NCBI GenBank assembly: GCA_903813345.2
Contig: CAIIXF020000007.1
Span: 14,306,714-14,370,713, forward strand
Source: Owenia fusiformis
Taxonomy: Eukaryota; Annelida; Polychaeta; Sabellida; Oweniidae
Reading direction: 5' to 3'
Length of the DNA stretch: 64,000 nt
Below the pieces are notes generated by a model. That model ran no database searches. It saw nothing but the letters and a program-made list of their open reading frames with translations, and was not told the DNA's origin. Below, piece by piece: positions 39,401 through 51,400 of the stretch. Both the position numbers and the translations under genes were made by a program. Numbering within the stretch: the stretch's first letter is position 1; every line of letters starts with the position of its first letter.

Positions 39401-42400
39401 TATGCATTGGTATGAGTTGTGGCTAATTAAAAGATATGTGTGACCTCTAAAAGTTTTAAATAAATTCACAAATTTTGGAACAAAAAGTCTATCAAAAACC
39501 ACTTTTTGAAATTTAAAAAAAAAGTTTCACATATCACACTTTGATAACAGTGGGTAAGACTACAATATAAGCCAAAATGATTTAAACTTCATATGGGGAC
39601 AAATAACACATTCATATTATGTGAGGGACCTGGATTTACCTCAACATCCTCAGCAAAAGTTGCTTTATTATGAAAACGAACAAAATGAATTATTCCAGGA
39701 ATTGTCAATACAATTGTAAATATAACCAACATAGTCATTAACATACATCTGATTGATAAAGACAGCTGCATGTATTTCGATGAATAAGCTCTAATATGTA
39801 TAATGTTCACAACAATGCGACAAGATACATCATCACTGATGCACTAATTTTAAGCAAGACCAATGAAACTAGTGGAGAAGACAGTAAAAATAAACAAAGC
39901 ATTACGGGGGTCATATTTGCATTTTTATTTGCTTTATAAATTCAAAATTTAATTTACCTGTAATTTAAACATTTTATTCAACAGTGATATGACTTTATTG
40001 CTCCTTTTCATATTGTAAGCTGTTCGACGGCACACTTTATAATACAATTATTTTATTGGCATTTAAAGGTTTGAATGGGAAATGGCTATTCCGACTTGAT
40101 CTAAATGGTGACAACCGGCCAAACTTTGAACAGAAGTGCGTTTCCTGGGCTGTAAAAGATCGTCAATCCTCGCCTCAAAACTTAGCTGGTGGGTGGGGAA
40201 GATGGGATGTCGAGCCTTGCCCTTGCACGGTCAGGCAGGCGTGGAGAGACAGACGGTTTAGAATGGATTGGTGGTCATTGTGTGCCCACCAGAGGTTCCC
40301 CAGTCAATATGGCTACGGCCAGGTATGTTGGTATCACATACATATATTTAAGGTTCAGTAATTCAAACCTGTCTTTCCGTAGCATAACACTAGAAGACAA
40401 ATTACTGGTTCAATAAAACAATCACCAAGACTAGACGTTTATAAATCTAATATGTCCAGGCGGGCAAACCTTCAAAATAGTTTAGAATGCGTCGGTCACA
40501 AATGAATGTTACCAGGTAAAAAACAACTGTTAATTTTTGTCACCATTTAGTCATGCTGCTACAACAATGATTGGTGGACGAATTGGTGGTCTTGGGGGAC
40601 ATTGTTGACGGATGCCAGATACGGGGCTGGACATTTTGAGCGGTATCACAACAGGTTTTATAGCAGACAACACAAGGATGAAGACACCCTTCCACGGTAC
40701 TATTGTTGTGAGGCGTCAGATAACTGCCAGTTATTTACGGAGTTGAGACCAGTGGATACATGCCAGGCATATGTGCCGCCTCGTTGGTGTAAGTTTAAAG
40801 ATTTGGAGTAATTTACGTCAACTATTGCTAATAATTATTTTAACGTAAATGAGATATGATCACCAGTAATCGCAACTTCATGGACTTGAGAAATAGTCTC
40901 TGAGTTTAAAATATGTACAAGTGTGTGAGAAAGATATTTCAGCTGATCGATAACATAATGGGATATACCTTATATTCTAGCTTGGTTCTGGGGCGATCCT
41001 CACGTTCGTACATTAGATGGAAAGACATACACATTTAATGGTTTGGGAGAATACTGGTTGATCAAGACCACTGATGACTATTTCACACTCCAAGGGAGAA
41101 CGTCCAAAGCGTTGACATCTAATGGAACTGCAACAAAAGCAACTGTGTTCACAGCATTTGCTGCAAAAGAAGAATCGTCAGATCAATTTTATGTTGAATT
41201 AGCAGATAACATGGTTGGTAAGTTAACATAATAATACGTAATAATGGATCGAATGTAAAATATATCATATTAAATGTGCTTATTATCTTTTGACCAATTT
41301 CTCAAAAATTATGCTGATTTAAACGAACGTGCATTATTACTGATTCTTATAAATATATTTTATTAAGATTTGATTATACGCGTAAACGGGGAGGATGTAA
41401 CAAATGCCGTGGAGCAGCTAGCCAATGAAGAACCACCAACTACGCTGGATAAAACAAGTTTAAGTTTGGGTGTCGACTCAGATGGAGTAGTTACAGCATC
41501 ATTTGCTACTGGTTAGTTGTAAAAAATTTAACAAACTTGAGAACACTAGGTAGGACTTGTAGAACTATAGCTTTCCAATGCAACTTTTGACTCTGAAAAA
41601 TTATTTTGTTAGAATATGTCTATCTAAAAGACTATATTATCAATGGCTTTGGCAACAATCCCAGATGTAATTTTGTTGTAGGATTCTCATTGAACGTGTC
41701 TGTATCTGTGAGGAGTTTAAGCATCACAATAACAGCGCCAGTGTTAGTGAATTCTTCAATTACAACAGCAGGTCTCATGGGGACACTCAATGGGAATACG
41801 TCAGATGATTATACAAAACCAAATGGTGAAGTACTTCCAGAGAACAGTATTGATACAGACGTCTATCGTGACTTTGGGGAGCTATGTAAGGATATTTTCT
41901 AAACAAATAGTATTAAGCAGTTAAAAAGAGCATAGTTAAAAACAAAGTAATACGGGGAAACAAACTTCTAAATATATTTATGAATGTGAATATACATTTG
42001 CAGGGAAGATAACACAGATCGAATCGATCTTTTGGTACAGAGATGGTGAGACAACCGGGAACTTCTCAGATGCTTCCTTCGAGCCTCTCTTCTTATCAAA
42101 CTTCACTGAGGAAGAGCGGAATGAAGCAAACACTAAATGCAAAGATGAAATAGCGTGTGTATTTGACTACCTTGCAACAGGGGACGAGAGTGTAGCGAAT
42201 GCCACGTTATCAACAGACCTGGTAAATACGGCCGATGCAAAGGTGTCAGGTAAATACGAAGTTATTATTGACCTATATATAACTCTAGAGGTGCCTATGA
42301 CTGTATGAAGATTTAAAAAAACATAAAACATAACAAAAACGAATTTGTACAAATGATCAATAGCACACAACCCTCAATATCTTAAACAACGATCTAACAT

Positions 42401-45400
42401 ACACAGAGTGGATGGATATATTTCAAACTTGAAACACAAAAATCTAGGAAGCTTCATTATTCATTTTGTTGTTGATATGCTTTTATAATCTTTCAGAGAA
42501 TTTTGCTCCAAGACTGAGTGTTGAAGCACTTCAGAACTTTACTGTCGGTTTTGAAACCACATTTGAGGTGTCAGCATTTGATAATGACAGTAATTCTGTG
42601 TTTATTCTCCTCACATCTTCGTTGCCCATTGGAGCACAATTTGATAATCAAAGTGGTGTTTTCAACTTTACGCCATCAAGTATTGCACCATTCAACGTAT
42701 CGTAAGTATGAAGTAATAATACAAACAAGATGTCATACTTGATCTAGATTTATATGTATGGGTATATAAGAATAGTTTTGTCTATGGAACTATGTTTTGT
42801 TTCTTTCTTTTTGATGTATTTTACTATCATTGGCACTTGCTCGATATATTTAGAAGAATGGACTACGAACTGGTCTCAAAAACTTTGCTGGTTCAATACA
42901 ACATGAAATGGTATTATTGTTCTAAATTATAGTTTTGTGGCTGAAGATGATTTGGGAGCCAGATCTCCAGAGACTAGACTTGTGATTTGGATATGCTCCA
43001 ATTGTACGAATGGGAATGGACTGTGCAATTTCGGAACAGAGTCAGAAGAACAAACTGATACTACTGGGTACTTCTATGAAGCGATGTGTGATTGTAATAC
43101 TGGCTGGGAAGGTAAGTGGATATGGATACTTTTGAAAATGTTCACAACTATTGCAATGTTGAATTAAAGGGATTGACAAGAATCGACGAGCAAACACTCA
43201 GAAACCCAATCAAATGTCAACTAGATCAGAAACACAACGGCGTAGCAAATGCCATCGAAACCATTTTTGAACTGGCCGCATATTAGCCAAATTGTCATGA
43301 GACAGTGTAATACAATCTTTTAAGTATTCACATATAAGATTCCAACAAAATCGTTCAACTCAGTTATAGCAAAAACGTAAAATAACACAAATAAAACAGC
43401 CACCATTTTTCAAAATAGCGGCTTACTAGTCAAAGTGTTATTCAAAAGTGCAATATGCTTCTCAGTACTAGCATATTAAATTTTAACAAAATCGCTCTCC
43501 GTCTTTTCTATTTGTAACAACAACGTGAAAAATCACATACAGAAATGGCCACCATTTTTCAAAATGGGCGCTCATTAGCCAAATTGTCATACGAATGTAT
43601 AATATGCTTAATATTAACATATAAAATTTCGGTTATTAACATTTTTGGCTTACCTTTTGGCTCACCCTGTATTCATCTATTTAAAGAATTAAGAAACTCT
43701 CATTACAGGAGACAATTGTGAGGTTGACATAGATGGTTGTGAAGGTGGACCCTGTGGTGAGGGTTCTAACTGTACAGATGTTACACCTTCAGAACAGCAG
43801 AGAACTGGAAATTCTTTTAATTGCTCACAGTGTCCTGGCGGCACTATCAATGTGGACAACAACTGTTTAGGTAAGTATATCATGAGATCTCAAACAAAAG
43901 ATAAAATACAAGTTGGAAAAAACAAAACCAGTAGCCTACTGTATACTTCCATTGTTCGAAAATAATTGTATTCTGTATCACTTCAATTAAAGAAAGGATC
44001 GATGAATAAAATGGAATTGCAATAACAGGTCAACAGGTTCGTAAATTATTATTATTTTAACATATGACGTTTAATAGATAAATAAGAAGACCTAAACGGA
44101 TGAAAGAGGAATGTGGAATGTCGTAATATATTCAATACATGTAAATGTAATAAATTACGGGAATATATGACATTGGTTTTCGCTATACTTGCAGATATTG
44201 ATGAATGTGTCAATGCTACTCTTAATGACTGTCAACAAGAATGCATCAACAAGAAGGGAGGTTATTCCTGTGAATGTCTACCTAGGTTTACATCTATCAA
44301 CACCACGCACTGTCAAGGTAAAAAAGTTATACGTCTATTTTATAGAGGAAAACTGTGTAATTGTAATGAAGAAAAAATCGCTGTAATTGGCAAACAATCC
44401 AACATATTATGGCAGTGATAACGACACATAACTCATAAATTATTTGAAAAAGAACTTAAAGAATGAGCGAAATCTAAACTTCATTGCAAGTATGATATAA
44501 AACAGATCTACTTACATGTATGTTGTATTTTATATACAGATATCAATGAGTGTAGTGAAGGTACTAGTGGATGTGAACAAATATGTAGCAATACTGAGGG
44601 TAACTTCACGTGTGCCTGCGAAGAAGGATTTTCACTTAATGCAGATGAAAAATCCTGTCAAAGAGGTATGACATTAGTTGATTATTTGCTCATATATATG
44701 AATCTTTTGGCCATCATATATCCCCCTCCGATGGGGTAGTCAATGTATAGAAAAACAGGTTAAATCCACGTCTTGTAATGGATTACATAGTAGCAGATTG
44801 AAGGTATCATAAAATAATCTAACGAATAAGAAAATTAAGAATGACTTGTAAATAACATTAAACCAATAAATATATTTCAAAAATGTTTTTGTAGATGCGG
44901 CTTCGCTTGGACCTTGTCATGATGTAGGATTAACCTGTGCATATGGATGTAGGAATACGTCAAGTCCACCAGTTTGCTTCTGTAAGAATGGATACAACCT
45001 CACTGATGCTGAAAATTGTACAAGTAGGCCAACCACTATATTTGAGTTATTTTGATAAATCAGGTTCACAAAAATCAAAAAAGCATTTTCCAACTACAAA
45101 CGATTTGAAATGAGCCAGTTTTCTTATTATCGTAATTATGATTCTAAAGATATAGCCTACAGGATGAGAAACACGCTTCTCAAAACCAACAAATCAAGAC
45201 CTTTATCATATAAAAGTTAGAATCTGGTGGTTTGTACGTAGACAAAGAATCATGAAATACAATTAGGGGTACCAAATGTTCCCCTGTTACCAACAGTGTG
45301 TTCTTGAATTGATACGCAAATAAAGTCATTCATTTCTACAGATATAAATGAGTGTGAGCTGGGTATAGATGGCTGTTCTGGAGTGTGCACAGATATGGAT

Positions 45401-48400
45401 GGTAGCTTCCAGTGCAGTTGTGGTGCAGGGTTTCAGCTGGGCAATGATCAGAAGTCATGTCAAGGTAATTTCTGCTACATACTCGTATGCTTACGTCTAA
45501 TTATAAATCTTAAAATAAAATTCCTCCACAACAAAGTTATTGTTTTACACTAAAGATTAGGCCTATAGATTATTAATATACTTTACAATGCATTTGACAG
45601 TTTGATAAGTATAGTTTAGAATTAGAAAAATACCTTTTCACAAGTATATTAAACACTGAAAAAAATTATACACTAGGCCTATTTGTTAAATTCCACCCAT
45701 TGGGACATGGACTGCTAGAGAATACACTACCAGCATTGGTTTTATGGACTGCTTAAACATGTTAATACTTTCTATTTCAGGCTGTGACTCCACACACTGG
45801 GGCATCGATTGTGCAAATCTTTGTGAGTGTGGTAGTCGAGCCAGACAATGCAATGCCAGCATAGGATGCACTGACTGTGTACCAGGTTGGGGAGGAGAGA
45901 ACTGCGAGGAAGACATAGATGAATGTGCTAACATTACAATATGTGGTGATAATGCTCAATGTATAAACAATAATGGGTCGTATGCGTGTCTTTGCAATGC
46001 AGGATTTCAACAGGAGGGTGATATAGTAAAATGTGTAGGTGAGTAGAACAAAAAAACATAAAGTGGAACAAAAAACATATACATGGACTCAGTGATCAAT
46101 AACAGAATACATTTATAACACAAAGTTGATAGGCTATTGCATGCTATATGCACTACTATATCATGTATATTAGTATTCTAAATTGACGAATGATTCGTGA
46201 CATGATTTCTGGTGATTTCAAACCAATACCAATAGGGCCAGATTGTGGTCCTCTTTTTTATTCTCTTATGAATGTACGCTTTAGAAAGTATGATGAAAGA
46301 CAAATCTAAATTCGATACAGCTATGTTATTTAGACAGATGGGTTGTATCTATTGTATACGAGTAGCGAGATAAGTTTAATTTTGTAAATGAGGGATAGCC
46401 CATGCTGGGGAATTAAAACAAATGAGTAAAACAGAGTTGCGCCTTATCTCACCGGAAGGTATCATAATGCAAATACTCGGTACCTTTGTAACAAGATGGT
46501 CAGCCTTTTAACAGTTTGTATTTTGTGAATTATGGCGTCGGATTAGCGGATGCATGTTCACTCTTATACACTTATGGACTTCGAGGGAGGGATTTGTCTG
46601 TCCCACATCATTTGAGACTGAATTCTCTACAGCTACTAGTATATTTGATGTTATGAGTTTTGGTTATCAATAAAATTCCTCAACATGTATTTTAAAGACC
46701 TCGGTAGAATAAAAGTGTGTTGTAGGCAAAGATTGTAATTTAGCATAGTTCTTTTTCCTTATGACCGGGTCCTTTCCCTTTGACACTGTACTCTAAACTG
46801 TGTACCGTACTAAAGGAAACTATGGTATTTATTCTGCACATTATTTCATTATTACAGTATTAGTAATTGGTAAATATTTTTCCACTGCTATAGATATAAA
46901 CGAGTGTGTCTCATTGCAACCTTGTGATCCAAATGCTGATTGCACAAACGCACAAGGATCTTTTGACTGCACATGCAAGTCTGGATATGATGGCAATGGT
47001 ACAGAGTGCGAAAACATCAATGAATGCAGCAACGGCACATGTGGAAACAATGCTGTGTGTACCGATACACCAGGCTCTTATATATGCTCTTGTGAAACGG
47101 GCTATGCAAAGGTATTGTACTAGTCTTTTATCTATTTGAAATTTGATCGAGAAGAAAACATTTGGATAATCGTTTCAACAGTCATGACAAAAATACTTTT
47201 TGACAGTACTAATTTAATTTTACAGTTTTTAACAGGTTCTTCTTCAATTCCATGTCACCAGGTATGAACGTAAACTTTGAACTAGCCTACCTTTTCACTA
47301 ATACTTTATGTTTCACTTGTCTTTTGATGGTCAAATTAAAATAAGATTTGATCATTTTTTCAAACCTTAATTGTGATGAAACAACGATAGTTTAATATCT
47401 TGTACGTTCCTATGCAGATCAATGAAACATGCCTGGAAACTACTACAATCACAGTAACAACCAATGAACCAACTACTAATATGATGTCTACTGCAAATGT
47501 AACGTCTGGAGCTACATCAAGATCTTCAGCAAATGCAACTAGTGTTACTACATCTGCAAGTTCAGATGTTACAACTGCTCAAACGACTGCTACAAATGCT
47601 ACAGCGTCAACAAGTGCTACGACAGTAACATCTGCAAGTTCAGATGTTACAACTGCTCAAAAGACTGCTCAAAATGCTACAGCAACAGTAACGGACGGGT
47701 CATCTACATCAACTCCTATGACAGACCAAGAATCCACGCAAAACCCAACAGTTGACGCTACTGAGGCTTCAACGCAGACCTCTACTGCTACAAATGCTAC
47801 AGCGTCAACAAGTGCTACGACAGTAACATCTGCAAGTTCAGATGTTACAACTGCTCAAAAGACTGCTCAAAATGCTACAGCAACAGTAACGGACGGGTCA
47901 TCTGCATCAACTCCTACGACAGACCAAGAATCCACGCAAAACTCAACAGTTGACGCTACTGAGGCTTCCACGCAGACCTCTATGAATAATACGACATTAA
48001 TAAGTAGTACTGATGGTGTTAAAACCACACCTAGCGGAACTGATGATGGTAATTATGAACAATACTTTGATAGTTTTAACCGATACTACATAATGCAATG
48101 ATTTTATTAATTTTTTCCTTCCTAGACCTTTCTCATCTAAACATAAAGTCAATGCTTCAATTCAAAAATAGCCTACTTGAAATTGAATAGAAATCATCAA
48201 CAACCAAAAACGTATAAAAATCTCCGAATGAAGTTTCTTCTTTAGAAAGTACATGTAGGTGGAATATTTCAGTATGTGATAGTAAAAACTAAAAAAAATG
48301 TATTCAACCTCCAACAACATGAATAGCCCTAATGGACGGGACAAAAACATAACTTGGCGTATTGATATAGAAATGACCTATATAGTTACTTCTTCATTAT

Positions 48401-51400
48401 TTCAGCAAATACTATCACAGTAGATATACAGTTTGATATGACATTTAAATCTGTGTATGATGACCCCAACAATACTGAAACAATTGCTCTAAATGACACT
48501 TTAACAGCCATGGTAAGCAAAACAGCATATTGTTATTACAAAGAGTTATATACAGGCCTAGTAGTATTATTTGAAGTCAATACCAACAGTAAAATGGATA
48601 TGAAGACATGTACAAATTCTAACACCAGTTGATTCTTAGCATATGTATTTTCTATTTTAGTTCTTCCGAATCTACAGCCGAGTGAGACGTGTCGAACTCA
48701 ACAATGTGGTCATCACAGAATTCTAGTAAGTTAGGCCGATGTTTATTTTTTATCATAAAAAGTGTGCCCAATAATCTTATATGCATCAAAATAGGTGACT
48801 TGAATATAATTAATCGAAACCATTGACCGTATTCCCTGAGAATATCCATCAATAGTTGAAATTAAGGACAGTTGTTTTAATTAAGTTCTCAGATAGGACC
48901 GATGCATTACAGTATATTGCATTTTTCATTGGCAGTAATGGGAGTGTAGGTGTAAAGCACGATCTCACGTATGCCTCTCCCCTGGATTCTGAAAGTAAAT
49001 CAAACGTTGCTTTGGAGCTCATATCTTCCATCGAACAGGGAGGAGGTAACCTTACGGCTCCTAATGGGGGTGTGTATGTTGTAAAAGGAGAACCAATTGT
49101 AGTGCAAAATGGAAAACCAGGTAATTTTAGTAAACTAGCAATTCATATTGTATTAGCCTTGAGTTTTGACTATATAGGCCTAGTGTAGATGTTTATTCAA
49201 TATAAGAGTATTTCAGGCAGATTTGTTTAATCCTAATCAATTCCAGGGCATTATATATAAACCATAACTAACTATTCTTCTCCCACCTCCAGTTGTCATC
49301 AGTTCTGTGTGTTCCGTCTATGAAAGTGAAAGTTTATGCAGGAATGGTGGAGTATGTATAGAAGATAATAGTTCACCACGATGCAGGTAAGCTAGTTCAA
49401 TCTAATTTTAGGAAAAATACCTTAATGACAACAACGCCATATACTAGTATATACAGTATGTATTATATATTGAAAGCATTGCTGCTGTTTAACATGGCCT
49501 AGGGAGACACACCAACTATTACTCTGGTGTAAAACTGACTTTAATTTTGGCCAAACACTAGATTTTTAAATGCCTGTAACTTTTTCCCATTTTTGAATTG
49601 AACCATGGCAAATCAATGTAACTTTGGGTAATTTTAAAATGATATATGACACATACTATGGAGACATTGGTATATGTCTGCCTGGGGGGGGGGCATACTT
49701 TTGGGACACCCTGTATAAAAACGTTATTTACTTGTTACCCTTCAACAAACGGTGTATGTCTGTATGAAGGAAGGACATTGCTTTTCGTGTATTTTCTTTG
49801 TAGAGAATCTGTAGATAGCGCACAGGCATAGCACCATACCTTTGACTATGCACATCGTATTATCTTATATTTTCAGTTGTACGTTTATGTACACGGGCAC
49901 ATATTGTGAAGACTCGAATCTCCAATCAGTACTCGCTGTAGTGCTGGGAACTGTTGGTGGAATTCTCCTTCTCTTGGTCATAATCCTTACAGTATGCATC
50001 TGTAGAAAACGACGAAGGTAAAACAATTTACAGAAACTAAATTAAGTACATTAATGTGATGTTAAGACCAATTTCAAATAAAGATGGCATGCTGGGATTC
50101 TACTGCTGCTGCCATCTTCACAATGGCCCAAAACCATTGATTGATTAAGACGCCTTTACTAATATACTTGTAACAACTACTTCCCAAATTGTCCCTTCGT
50201 GAATTTGATATAAAATGCACCTTTTGAAATGCACTTTTTTAGGAATAAAGAAACTCAGAGAGAGAGAGACAGTGTTTCAGATCGTGATTGGAAATCATTT
50301 GGTTATGGTGTTTATAATCGCAGTCTAACGAAAGAGCCCTACAAAGATTTTACAGGTGCACCAGTTGATAAAATTAGAGGACCCTCTCCAAAGAGCGGAG
50401 ACACCAACAGAATACACAGATGGATGAGAGTTGACGGTGAGTTAGTTGAGCCTTTAACGTCAGAATACTTTAAATTATGTTTTAGATAATAAAACCATGC
50501 AACTGCGTTTTTACTTGCTTGCTGCTGAGAGAATGTCTTGATCGAATTTGATGAGGCTATAACGTTCAATATAATCTCAATACAGGGCACATTTTAACAA
50601 TTATTAGGACAATAATGTCATTTCTAAGGGCAATATAGTGAAATATTGGACCGAGGGCCCAAGGTCCAAAATTTCACTATATTGCTCGCAGAAATGGCGT
50701 TATTAGTATTATTACCACCGTTAACGACCAGGGCTGAAATAGCAAGAAAATCTTACGCACTGAACGATATCTAATTTCCCGGGGAAAAATTGCCGGTCCA
50801 GAATATATTCTAGACCGGTCCATATGGACCACCACTATGACGTCACACATTTCTCAGGTCGATATAGTAAAATGAACGCCTTCTAAACTAGCTCTAAAAC
50901 CCCTAGAACTGGCCCGGCAAGGTGGTAATAATAATATTTATTCCAAGCTAAACACTCTATTTTGGATGGTTAAGTTCACGCATGTGAATCACCGCTGTGA
51001 TGTTATTTGAAGATGACCCAATATACCTAGATTTCTGCTTTTAGAGCCCTTAAATGTTGTTGCATCAAATGACGACACCCCGTGGTATATGGGATTAGAT
51101 ACACAAATGGATGTGAGTACATATCTTGTTTACAATTTCTCCAAAATATGCCCATAATATTTATTAGAATAAATTTAAATCTGGCTTATTAAATTCGTGT
51201 GCTAATTGAAGGCCGATAAAAAGTATTTTAAAATACAAAAGACATAATCTGATAATCACTGGTCCCCGTCTGGTTATAAACTGATAAAGACATTACGTTT
51301 TTATAACAAAGTGGTTGAACTTCCGTCTGAGGACATTCTCATTTTCGTCATTTTAAAATGGATGTCGATTGGTATCCAAATATTTTACCCTTGTGTAGCA

